Source: Rhodospirillaceae bacterium (GTDB lineage: Bacteria; Pseudomonadota; Alphaproteobacteria; TMED109). From it: a DNA stretch of 42,072 bases. Position numbers and translations under genes: made by a program. Shown here piece by piece: positions 1 to 6,487 of this stretch (positions are counted from its first letter, which is position 1; each line of letters begins with the position of its first letter). Location: assembly GCA_902615805.1 (NCBI GenBank), contig CACMQH010000007.1, positions 1 through 42,072 on the forward strand. Direction: 5' to 3'. The notes beneath the pieces were generated by a model, which saw only the letters and a list, made by a program, of their open reading frames with translations, did not search any database and was not told the DNA's origin.

Positions 1-1174
1 CAAAGTTCTTTTTAAAATTAAAAAAACCTTTATTACAAAAGCTCCAAACTTCTTTATAGAAGTTATTTAAGAAAAAATTATAAGAAATATTGTGGTCTTT
101 TAAAGAAGTTACTAATCTTGTAACTATGTCTTTTTCAAGCCCTATAGTGATATAATCAGAGTAAATGTTAAATATATTTTCTTCTTTTAATACCTTCAAA
201 CATTGACTAAAACATTTTGATATATCAATTTTTTTTATGTTTATATTATGTTGCTTACATAAACTTATAAAATCAGAACTGCAGCTAGTTTGAAACTTTT
301 TAGATATTGGGCTTAAATTATTTTTAAAGTTATTTGTCTCAAGCAACAATACTATAAAAATATTATCTTTATTTTGTTTAATAAAATTTATATCTAAATT
401 ATTTTCAACTACAAGAAATGCATTTTTTTTATTTGGGTCTAAAATAAAATTATTATTATAATTAATTTCATTAAGAGTGTATTTTTTAAATGGAATATCT
501 TTTGAAATTAATTTAGGTAAATTAAAATTTTTAAATCTGGATAAAGAGAATTTCATAATATTATGGCTATTTGCTATGTATGTTTTTCCTTCAGTTTGTA
601 GGCCAGCTACCCATCTCCAAGAAAGTGTATTTGATGCAATATCCGCATCAAGTAAATGATCAAAAAATAATTTTGCACCTAATTGCCATGGCAAACCAAA
701 GTAATGTATCCATATACTAGCAAACCACATTCTTGCATGATTATGAAGGTAACCTGTATTTTTAAGTTGATTTATCCATTCGTTGTAAGGCTCTAACTTA
801 GTTTTACCATTTATAGCTTGATCATATTTTTCTGCTAATTCACTACGGTATATACTATCTAACTCAAGTTTTAAACTATCCTTGTAATCCAACCAAACTT
901 CCTTATGCCTTTCAAGCCATCCTTTCCAGTAAGTTCTCCATAAAACTTCTTGTATAAATTTATCTGAACTATTTTTACTATCATTGATTTTATTTAGGAT
1001 ATATTCTTCTTTAATAATGCCTTTACTAATATAAGGAGATAAACCTGATACTGCTTTATGAGGATAATTAGGACCATAATCAAAGTTTCTATATTGACTA
1101 TATTTTGAAACTTTTTCCTTTAGAAAATTTTCTAAAATATTTTTTGATTTTTTATATACATCAATATTGTTCAC
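1..1174 (-). CDS. Photolyase-like FAD-binding domain protein, partial (3' end outside window)
   Basis: Translating the minus strand gives an open frame that runs to the left edge without a stop. About 60–110 residues in, it holds the photolyase/cryptochrome FAD-domain signature: RNFDYGPNYPHKAVSGLSPY, then VLWRTYWKGWLERH, then HNHARMWFASIWIHYFGLPW and DADIASNTLSWRWVAGLQTE. The usual N-terminal antenna-cofactor domain is absent. The frame begins almost directly at the FAD domain and instead carries about 180 residues after it that look alpha/beta (alternating hydrophobic strands such as NAFLVVENN and IFIVLLLET), ending at the edge in a GFFNFKKNF stretch. I recognise this as the family labelled 'FAD-binding domain-containing protein' in proteobacteria; a DNA-repair or blue-light role is inferred. 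No in-frame ATG precedes the domain. GTG at 1172–1174 is the most reasonable start, but ATT or ATA codons further upstream are possible. It is divergent from the cytochrome gene. Confidence 0.85.
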   Translation of the reverse strand, partial: MNNIDVYKKSKNILENFLKEKVSKYSQYRNFDYGPNYPHKAVSGLSPYISKGIIKEEYILNKINDSKNSSDKFIQEVLWRTYWKGWLERHKEVWLDYKDSLKLELDSIYRSELAEKYDQAINGKTKLEPYNEWINQLKNTGYLHNHARMWFASIWIHYFGLPWQLGAKLFFDHLLDADIASNTLSWRWVAGLQTEGKTYIANSHNIMKFSLSRFKNFNLPKLISKDIPFKKYTLNEINYNNNFILDPNKKNAFLVVENNLDINFIKQNKDNIFIVLLLETNNFKNNLSPISKKFQTSCSSDFISLCKQHNINIKKIDISKCFSQCLKVLKEENIFNIYSDYITIGLEKDIVTRLVTSLKDHNISYNFFLNNFYKEVWSFCNKGFFNFKKNF

Positions 1175-1230
1175 ATCTATATTACGAATAATATAATTGA
1201 AAAGTTTATTAATGTTATTATTTTTAAATT

Positions 1231-1722
1231 ATGCAAATAAATAAAAATATTTCATCTTCATTATTTTTTTTAATTACTTCATTCATTTTTTGCACCAATA
1301 TCTTTGGAGTTAACTTAGAAGAACATAAATATGGACTTAATGTATATAAAAAAGGAAATTGTATGGGATGCCATTCTTGGCATGGCAAAGGTGGTGGAGG
1401 ATATGGTGCTGGAGTATCATTAAGAAATATAAATCTAACACTAAATGAAATAATAAATGTTATAAAATGTGGAAGACCTGGGACAGGAATGCCTTATTTT
1501 TTAAGAAAAGCCTATAAAGAGGAAAAATGTTATGATACCACTTTCGATGATTATGATGGATCTTACAGACCCGTGTCTTCAAAAAAATTTTTAAGTTCAA
1601 AACAAATAGAAGCAGTGTCTATCTTTGTTAGGGAAGTTTTACAAAATAAAACACTAGACAAGAATTATTGTGAATTCTTTTATGAAAAAGGATCTAAAGT
1701 ATGTCTAAATTTAAAGAATTAA
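1231..1722 (+). CDS. Small periplasmic c-type cytochrome
   Basis: The 163-residue protein has a hydrophobic N-terminal export signal (about residues 9–27) and one haem c attachment motif, CMGCH at 44–48. A likely axial methionine lies in GRPGTGMP (M87). The arrangement is that of a class I cytochrome c of the kind that accepts electrons from periplasmic dehydrogenases. Besides the haem cysteines it has four more in the mature part (C80, C100, C147, C158), enough for two disulfides. The glycine-rich GKGGGGYGAG after the haem site is also distinctive. The gene converges on the 2-hydroxyacid dehydrogenase with a 3 bp gap. That enzyme looks cytoplasmic, so a direct electron-transfer partnership is only a guess. 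A PQQ-dehydrogenase cytochrome is an alternative. The ATG start places the signal correctly. Confidence 0.85.
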   Translation: MQINKNISSSLFFLITSFIFCTNIFGVNLEEHKYGLNVYKKGNCMGCHSWHGKGGGGYGAGVSLRNINLTLNEIINVIKCGRPGTGMPYFLRKAYKEEKCYDTTFDDYDGSYRPVSSKKFLSSKQIEAVSIFVREVLQNKTLDKNYCEFFYEKGSKVCLNLKN

Positions 1723-1725
1723 ATT

Positions 1726-2880
1726 TTATCTAAAACGAATATTATTTCTTGAAAGGTCGCTAATTTTTTTACATCCCATTAGCTTCATATCTCTAATTAT
1801 TTCTGTATGCATGTTGTTCAGTGCTTTCTCAACGCCTTTTTGCCCCGCTGCTGCTAAGGCATACAAATAAAACCTTCCCCCAGAACATGCTTTTGCCCCT
1901 AAAGATAAGGCTTTTAATACATGCGTGCCTCTTCTTATTCCTCCATCGCAAATGATTTCTATTTTATCACCTACTGCATCTACAATTTCTTTTAACTGAT
2001 CAAATGGAGCTCTTGAACCATCTAACTGTCTTCCACCGTGATTAGAAATCATTATTGCAGATGCTCCAATGTCTACTGCCTTTTTAGCGTCATCAACGCT
2101 CATTATTCCTTTTAAACAAAAATGACCACCCCATTGGCTCCTTAATTTCTCAGCATCACTCCAATTCATATTTTGATCTAACATAGAGCTAAAGTAATCT
2201 CCTACTGAAATAGCTAGATTACTTCCTTCTTTAATGTAATCTTTGAGTTGAGATAATTCAAATTTTTCATGAGTAAAATAATTGAAAGCCCACATAGGAT
2301 GCGTTGCAAAACTAATTAAGCTTGCTAAGGTTAACCTAGGTGGGGAAGTAAAACCTGTTTTCAGATCCCTTTCTCTATTTCCACCAGTAATAGTATCAAC
2401 AGTTAAAGCAATAGCATCAAACTTTGCTTCTTTGCATTGTTCTACCATACTATTGTTGAGACCACGATCTTTATGAAAATAAAATTGGAATATTTTTGGA
2501 GTTGAAACGTGTTCTGCGATTTTTTTTAAACTATATGTACCCAATGAAGAGACACCAAAGAAAGTATTAAATTTTTGTGCTGCTTTTCCTACTGCTAGTT
2601 CGCCATCATGATGAAATAATCTTTGTAGTGCTGTAGGAGAACAAAAAATTGGCATGTCAATTTTCTTTCCCATTAGTTCTACAGAAATATCAACATCTTG
2701 AACTCCTGCCAAAACATTAGGCACTAAGTCACAATTTTCATAAGATTTTGTATTTTGTTTTATAGTAACTTCATCATCAGCTGCACCATCTATATAATGA
2801 TAGATAGGTGCCGGCAGTCTAGATTTTGCTAATAGCCTGAAATCCTCTGTATTATTACATTTTGATAAACTATTGAACAT
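1726..2880 (-). CDS. FMN-dependent alpha-hydroxyacid dehydrogenase/oxidase (LldD/glycolate oxidase family)
   Basis: The 384-residue length matches LldD and glycolate oxidase. The N-terminus has the family pattern YHYIDGAADDEVT (27–39). FMN-barrel segments follow: FQFYFHKDRG at 131–140 and ALTVDT at 158–163. The FMN lysine is K267 in CLKGI. The active-site signature SNHGGRQLDG (279–288) supplies the catalytic His281 and substrate-binding Arg284. The C-terminal CDGGIRRG and GRFYLYALAAAG segments bind the FMN phosphate. The family oxidises L-lactate, glycolate, mandelate or similar 2-hydroxyacids to 2-oxoacids. The exact substrate cannot be read from the sequence, so no symbol is given. The protein is cytoplasmic or peripheral to the membrane, with no signal peptide. 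A TATTAT box ends 6 nt before the ATG, which fits a leaderless mRNA. Confidence 0.9.
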   Translation of the reverse strand: MFNSLSKCNNTEDFRLLAKSRLPAPIYHYIDGAADDEVTIKQNTKSYENCDLVPNVLAGVQDVDISVELMGKKIDMPIFCSPTALQRLFHHDGELAVGKAAQKFNTFFGVSSLGTYSLKKIAEHVSTPKIFQFYFHKDRGLNNSMVEQCKEAKFDAIALTVDTITGGNRERDLKTGFTSPPRLTLASLISFATHPMWAFNYFTHEKFELSQLKDYIKEGSNLAISVGDYFSSMLDQNMNWSDAEKLRSQWGGHFCLKGIMSVDDAKKAVDIGASAIMISNHGGRQLDGSRAPFDQLKEIVDAVGDKIEIICDGGIRRGTHVLKALSLGAKACSGGRFYLYALAAAGQKGVEKALNNMHTEIIRDMKLMGCKKISDLSRNNIRFR

Positions 2881-2886
2881 AATATT

Positions 2887-2892
2887 ATAATA
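2887..2892 (-). promoter_or_regulatory. Candidate -10 box for the 2-hydroxyacid dehydrogenase gene
   Basis: The minus strand reads TATTAT followed by a 6 nt spacer and then the ATG at 2880. A transcript starting about 7 nt after the box would begin at the A of the start codon. No Shine-Dalgarno sequence is visible. The match is to a short motif in AT-rich DNA, so it is only suggestive taken alone. Confidence 0.35.
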
Positions 2893-2936
2893 ATTTTTTT
2901 ATTTAAAAAAACAATCGCTTTTATTATTTTTTGTGA

Positions 2937-2942
2937 TATAAA
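2937..2942 (+). promoter_or_regulatory. Candidate extended -10 (TGnTATAAA) of the bactofilin–kinase–enolase-like unit
   Basis: TGATATAAA at 2934–2942 is an extended -10 element. Its hexamer ends 6 nt before the bactofilin ATG at 2949, placing the likely transcription start on the start codon. There is no good -35 and no Shine-Dalgarno site between box and ATG. It probably drives all three overlapping downstream genes. Confidence 0.45.
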
Positions 2943-2948
2943 AAAATT

Positions 2949-3311
2949 ATGAAAAGCAATTTAAGTATTTCTAGCATTGCATATGAGACAAAACTAATAG
3001 TAGAGAAAGGCACTATTTTAAAGGCTGCCTGCATATTAGATGTACACGGTCATATCAAAGGGAATATTAAAGGGACTACTGTAAAAATAGGACCAAAAGG
3101 TAAAATAGATGGTAACCTTAATTGTAACTCTTTAGAAATCTATGGTGAGTTTACAGGAAATGGAGAAGTAGTTGAATTGAAAGTCTTCAAAGGTGGAAAA
3201 GTAAAAGGCTCATTATCATATAATACTATTGTTGTAGAAGTTGGAGCAACAATATCCGGTCCTATGAAGCCAATAGAAAAAGATCAGGTACTTTTAATTG
3301 AAAACAAGTAA
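2949..3311 (+). CDS. Bactofilin (polymer-forming cytoskeletal protein)
   Basis: The 120-residue protein has the bactofilin (DUF583) repeat pattern from about residue 15 to 108. Short hydrophobic beta strands alternate with glycine turns: HGHIKGNIKG, IGPKGKIDGNLN, GEFTGNGEV, GGKVKGSLS and GATISGPM. These fold into a right-handed beta-helix that polymerises end to end without nucleotide. In other bacteria bactofilins scaffold cell-wall enzymes at the membrane and affect cell shape or stalks. The usual partner, an M23 peptidase, is not next to it. Instead its last 14 nt overlap the start of the kinase gene, so it is translationally coupled to the kinase/enolase-like pair. Whether this link is functional or only shared transcription cannot be told. 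Confidence 0.88.
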   Translation: MKSNLSISSIAYETKLIVEKGTILKAACILDVHGHIKGNIKGTTVKIGPKGKIDGNLNCNSLEIYGEFTGNGEVVELKVFKGGKVKGSLSYNTIVVEVGATISGPMKPIEKDQVLLIENK

Positions 3312-4317
3312 ATTACCTGTAGAGGTTTTTAACGCAGCATGTAAATTTCAGCTTTTAAATAAATCTATTAATTATAATAGTAAAAAAATTACAGATGGCG
3401 TTTCTTCTGATATATGGTACGTAAAAACTGAACAAGATATCGAGTTTTGTATTAAGAGAGCATTAGCTAAGCTTACAGTAAAAGAAGATTGGTATGCACC
3501 AATAAGTAGAAGTAAATTTGAAGCTATGTACTTTCAAAACTGTTTTGAAGTTGCTCCTAATAATTTTCCCAAACTTCTAGGGTATGATAATAAAAACTAT
3601 ATATTAGCAATGAAATGGTACAGCCCTGATAGTTATTTAGTATGGAAAAAAAAATTACTTAACAAAAAAGTTGAAAAAGAAGATGTTATAAATGTGTCCA
3701 ATCTACTGATTAAAAAACATAAAAAATTTTTTAAAAGTAAAAATCTTGAAAAACAATTTGATAATGATGTTACTTTTCATTCTATACGTATAGAACCTTA
3801 TATTTTATTTACATCAAAAAAGTACCCAGACTTTAAGAATAAATTTGATAGTGTTGCAGAAAGTTTAGTTAGAAATAAAAAAACTTTAATTCATGGAGAT
3901 TTTAGCCCCAAGAATATTCTCATAAAAGATAATAGTCCTCTAATTTTAGATGCAGAAACTGCATGCTGGGGGGACCCTGTTTTTGATTTAGCATTTTGTA
4001 ATAATCACCTTTTGCTAAAGAGTCTATTACCAGATGGATTAGGAAAGAAGCTATTAGATTTAAGTTTTCATTTTGTTAAAAACTATATTGATAATATTTC
4101 CTGGGAGGACAAACATTTTTTCACAAAAAGATTGCTTGATATCACTCCTTTATTACTTCTTGCTCGAGTAGATGGCAAATCTCCAATAGAGTATTTCAAA
4201 GTTAAACAACAAGAATTAACAAGACAGTTAGGTACGCAAATATTAATAGATGAAGTTAAAACTCTAGAACAATTATATTTACTATTAGATAATTATGTCG
4301 TCAAAAAAAATTACTGA
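3298..4317 (+). CDS. APH/ChoK-fold small-molecule kinase, methylthioribose-kinase-like
   Basis: This 339-residue protein is a phosphotransferase of the aminoglycoside/choline/methylthioribose kinase superfamily. A glycine-containing loop ITDGVSSDIWYV (31–42) is followed by the ATP-contacting lysine in FCIKRAL (K53). The Brenner motif LIHGDFSPKN (187–196) gives catalytic Asp191 and Asn196, and the metal-binding LDAE (Asp208) precedes WGDPVFDLA (214–222). The DGVSSDIW...KRAL...DW..P..R segment resembles methylthioribose kinases more than antibiotic kinases, so a sugar or hydroxyacid substrate is more likely than an antibiotic. The start is TTG at 3298, inside the bactofilin reading frame; no upstream ATG fits. 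The 3' end overlaps the enolase-like gene by 23 nt, strong evidence for co-expression. Substrate unknown. Confidence 0.85.
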   Translation: MKTSKLPVEVFNAACKFQLLNKSINYNSKKITDGVSSDIWYVKTEQDIEFCIKRALAKLTVKEDWYAPISRSKFEAMYFQNCFEVAPNNFPKLLGYDNKNYILAMKWYSPDSYLVWKKKLLNKKVEKEDVINVSNLLIKKHKKFFKSKNLEKQFDNDVTFHSIRIEPYILFTSKKYPDFKNKFDSVAESLVRNKKTLIHGDFSPKNILIKDNSPLILDAETACWGDPVFDLAFCNNHLLLKSLLPDGLGKKLLDLSFHFVKNYIDNISWEDKHFFTKRLLDITPLLLLARVDGKSPIEYFKVKQQELTRQLGTQILIDEVKTLEQLYLLLDNYVVKKNY

Positions 4318-5575
4318 TATAAAAGGCAGAATGGTTTTTGATAGTAGAGGTTATCCTACAGTGGAATCAGAGGTACAGGTAGATAACAATTTTTATGGAA
4401 CTTCTATTTCACCTTCAGGGGCCTCTAAAGGAAAAAAAGAAGCTTTAGAAAAAAGAGATAATGATGAAAATATATTTTTGGGAAATAGCATTAATGAGAA
4501 TATATTTATTATTAATAATCAAATTAAAGATACTCTAGTAGGGGTTAATATAGAAGATCAAGTTTTAATAGACAAAAAACTAATAGAACTTGATGGAACG
4601 AATAATAAATCGAAAATTGGAGCTAATACTACGATTACAGTATCAATGGCAAGTTTAAAAGCAGCCGCAGCAGTAAATAAAACCTCAGTTTGGGAATATT
4701 TAAATAATTCCTCAGAAAAAAAACTTCCCTTACCAGAAATTCAAATAATTGGAGGAGGAGCTCATGCTAAAGGTAGTATACCAATACAAGATTTTATGAT
4801 TATACCTAATGGAGCACCTGATTTTAATACTGCTCTGCACTGGGTATTTAAAATTTATAAATTAGCTGGAGAAAAGCTCTACAGTCAAAATAAACTATAT
4901 GGTGTTGCCGATGAAGGAGGTTACTGGCCTCACTTTAATGATATTACTTCAGTTTTAGATTTTCTTGTTAAAGTTATTGAAGATGCTGGCTTTGAACCAT
5001 ATAGGCAAGTATCATTATCATTAGATATTGCCGCAAATAATTTTAAGTTTAATAAAAAATATAAAATGTCTAATAAAAAAAATATTCTGTTCAGCTCTAA
5101 TGATCTTTATGATTATTTACTAAAATTAATAAAATCTTATCCTATTATTTCTATTGAAGATCCTTTTGCAGAAGAAGATATAGATTATTTTAAAAAACTA
5201 AAAGAAAGCTCACCTTCTTACTTGCAAGTAGTTGGGGATGACCTAGTAGTAACAAATACAAAATTAATTAAAAATGCGTATAACAAAAATGCTATTAATA
5301 CAATTTTAGTCAAACCCAATCAAATAGGTACCGTTACAGAAACCTCAAATGCCTTAAAATTATCTAATGAGTTAAATCTTATGAGTATTTTGTCTGCAAG
5401 ATCAGGTGAGTCGGAAGATAACTTTATATCTGATTTAAGTGTTGGATGGAAAATGAAGCAACTCAAAGTTGGTTCTTTCTCTAGATCTGAAAGAATGAGT
5501 AAATGGAACCAATGTTTGAGAATAGGAGAAAAGTTTAAAGATAAATATGCTATGCATAAAATATGGAATTTTTAG
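4295..5575 (+). CDS. Divergent enolase paralogue (enolase-like protein)
   Basis: The 426-residue protein aligns end to end with enolase. The N-terminal domain has DSRGYPTVE (16–24) and the mobile serine loop PSGASKG (40–46). Metal ligands are present: Asp244 in SLDIA, Glu288 in SIEDP and Asp315 in VGDDL. The general base Lys340 (LVKPNQIGT), the acid Glu207 (ADEGGY), His157 (GGGAHAKG), Arg369/Ser370 and Lys391 (QLKVGS) are also kept. Two residues nearly invariant in true enolases differ: the Glu of QEFMI is Asp166 (QDFMI), and the His of SHRSGE is Ala368 (SARSGE). The INGG motif is IGGG. I infer enolase-type beta-elimination on a modified substrate, probably the product of the overlapping kinase. 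It could be an aberrant glycolytic enolase, but the specific replacements argue for a paralogue. Its stop overlaps that of the VOC gene by 4 nt. Confidence 0.85.
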   Translation: MSSKKITDIKGRMVFDSRGYPTVESEVQVDNNFYGTSISPSGASKGKKEALEKRDNDENIFLGNSINENIFIINNQIKDTLVGVNIEDQVLIDKKLIELDGTNNKSKIGANTTITVSMASLKAAAAVNKTSVWEYLNNSSEKKLPLPEIQIIGGGAHAKGSIPIQDFMIIPNGAPDFNTALHWVFKIYKLAGEKLYSQNKLYGVADEGGYWPHFNDITSVLDFLVKVIEDAGFEPYRQVSLSLDIAANNFKFNKKYKMSNKKNILFSSNDLYDYLLKLIKSYPIISIEDPFAEEDIDYFKKLKESSPSYLQVVGDDLVVTNTKLIKNAYNKNAINTILVKPNQIGTVTETSNALKLSNELNLMSILSARSGESEDNFISDLSVGWKMKQLKVGSFSRSERMSKWNQCLRIGEKFKDKYAMHKIWNF

Positions 5576-6054
5576 GGTATAAACTTTTGATCTTGCCAAC
5601 CCTTTAGAATCTTCATATTAGTTTCATATGAGTTAATATTTAATTTTTCTGTTGGATAGGTTAGTTCAATTACATACCCATTAGGGTCTCTAAAATAAAT
5701 AGATTTTATAAAACCATGATCAATTATACCTCTTGTTTCAATTTCAAAATTATTCCCTTTTTTAAACATTCTATGTAAATCTGATTCAGAAACTTCAAAT
5801 GCAATATGCAAATCAAAATCTCTTTGTTTTTTGAAATTGAACTCAGTCTCTGGTTCCTCAAAAAATGCTATACAAGATCCATCTTTTAATTGATAAAAGG
5901 TATGTAAGGCGTTAGTTTTTCTATCAGTTTTAGTGTTTTTAATTTCAAGTACCTTTACTAGTTTTAACTCTAGAAATTCTTCATAAAACTTTCTTGTTTC
6001 TTCGCTGTCTTTGCACCTGTAAGCACTGTGATGGAGTTTTAAAAGTTTGGTCAT
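5572..6054 (-). CDS. VOC (glyoxalase/bleomycin-resistance/dioxygenase) superfamily protein
   Basis: About 160 residues forming one VOC module pair. From the ATG at 6054 it starts MTKLLKLHHSAYRCKDSEET with the first metal-ligand histidine, and continues with HTFYQLKDGSCIAFFEEP. The second half has HIAFEVSESDLHRMF and ends in YFRDPNGYVIELTYPT, which supplies the usual C-terminal His/Glu metal ligands. Family members include glyoxalase I, ring-cleaving dioxygenases and epimerases; the reaction here is not assignable. A TTG 15 nt further upstream (6069) would add five residues, but the ATG gives the typical family start. It is convergent with the enolase-like gene, and its promoter region is shared back to back with rpmJ. 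Confidence 0.8.
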   Translation of the reverse strand: MTKLLKLHHSAYRCKDSEETRKFYEEFLELKLVKVLEIKNTKTDRKTNALHTFYQLKDGSCIAFFEEPETEFNFKKQRDFDLHIAFEVSESDLHRMFKKGNNFEIETRGIIDHGFIKSIYFRDPNGYVIELTYPTEKLNINSYETNMKILKGWQDQKFIP

Positions 6055-6062
6055 AGTTTTTT

Positions 6063-6091
6063 TTGACAAATAATCATTTTATATATATATA
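6063..6091 (+). promoter_or_regulatory. Strong sigma-70 promoter for rpmJ
   Basis: A perfect -35 TTGACA (6063–6068), a 17 nt spacer and a -10 TATATA (6086–6091) lie upstream of rpmJ. Transcription would start near 6098, giving a leader of about 13 nt that contains the GGAG ribosome site before the ATG at 6111. It is the best promoter match I found in the window. Confidence 0.6.
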
Positions 6092-6095
6092 TATA
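6080..6095. repeat. (TA)8 dinucleotide repeat in rpmJ promoter
   Basis: Sixteen consecutive alternating T and A bases sit across the -10 region of the rpmJ promoter. Slippage in such a tract would change the -35/-10 spacing. Confidence 0.8.
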
Positions 6096-6110
6096 AGTCG
6101 GAGAAATCAA

Positions 6111-6236
6111 ATGAAAGTTTTAGCATCACTAAAAAGTGCAAAAAAAAGAGATAAAGACTGCAGATTAATTAGAAGAAAGGGAAAGCTTATAGTTATTAAT
6201 AAGAAAAACCCAAGATTAAAAGCTAGGCAAGGTTAG
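6111..6236 (+). CDS. rpmJ: 50S ribosomal protein L36
   Basis: The 41-codon ORF starts [20 protein letters not shown] and ends [12 protein letters not shown], which is the long C+/- form of bacterial L36 typical of proteobacteria ([19 protein letters not shown]). Only one of the four zinc-binding cysteines of the canonical form is retained. The protein is a structural component of the large ribosomal subunit near the peptidyl-transferase region. A GGAG Shine-Dalgarno 7 nt upstream of the ATG and a near-consensus promoter support high expression. The DUF1244 gene follows after 3 nt. Confidence 0.95.
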   Translation: MKVLASLKSAKKRDKDCRLIRRKGKLIVINKKNPRLKARQG

Positions 6237-6239
6237 CAG

Positions 6240-6485
6240 TTGAATACTGAAAATAAAGAAAAAATTGAAGCAGCAGTTTTTAGAAGATTACTCAATCATC
6301 TTCAGGAAAATACAGATTTGCAAAATATTGATTTAATGAACCTAGCTGGATTTTGTAGAAATTGTTTATCTAAGTGGTATGTAGAAGCATCAAAGGAAAA
6401 TGGTCAAGAAATTAACTATGATAAGGCCAAAGAAATAGTTTACTCGATGCCATATAATGAATGGAAGGAAAAATATCAAAAATAA
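6240..6485 (+). CDS. DUF1244 family protein
   Basis: The 81-residue protein matches the small DUF1244 family: RRLLNHLQENTDLQNIDLMN, then GFCRNCLSKWYVEAS, then YSMPYNEWKEKYQ. The CRNC pair and the invariant MPYxEWK segment are the hallmarks. The biochemical role is unknown; members are near-universal in Alphaproteobacteria and common in Gammaproteobacteria. The start is TTG at 6240, just 3 nt after the rpmJ stop, so it is probably transcribed from the rpmJ promoter. It faces the epimerase gene with a 2 bp gap between the stops. Confidence 0.88.
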   Translation: MNTENKEKIEAAVFRRLLNHLQENTDLQNIDLMNLAGFCRNCLSKWYVEASKENGQEINYDKAKEIVYSMPYNEWKEKYQK

Positions 6486-6487
6486 TC

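Noticed and set aside
477-659. Plus-strand ORF of 60 codons
   Set aside because: It lies antisense to the photolyase-like FAD domain, which has clear family motifs on the minus strand.
3298-4317. Antibiotic-resistance (aminoglycoside) phosphotransferase
   Set aside because: Only the general APH fold is shared. The sequence around the ATP lysine resembles methylthioribose-kinase-like enzymes, and the context is metabolic.
5572-6054. VOC protein as part of the kinase/enolase-like pathway
   Set aside because: It is on the opposite strand with its own promoter region. Convergent overlap of stops is common in this compact genome and is not evidence of shared function.
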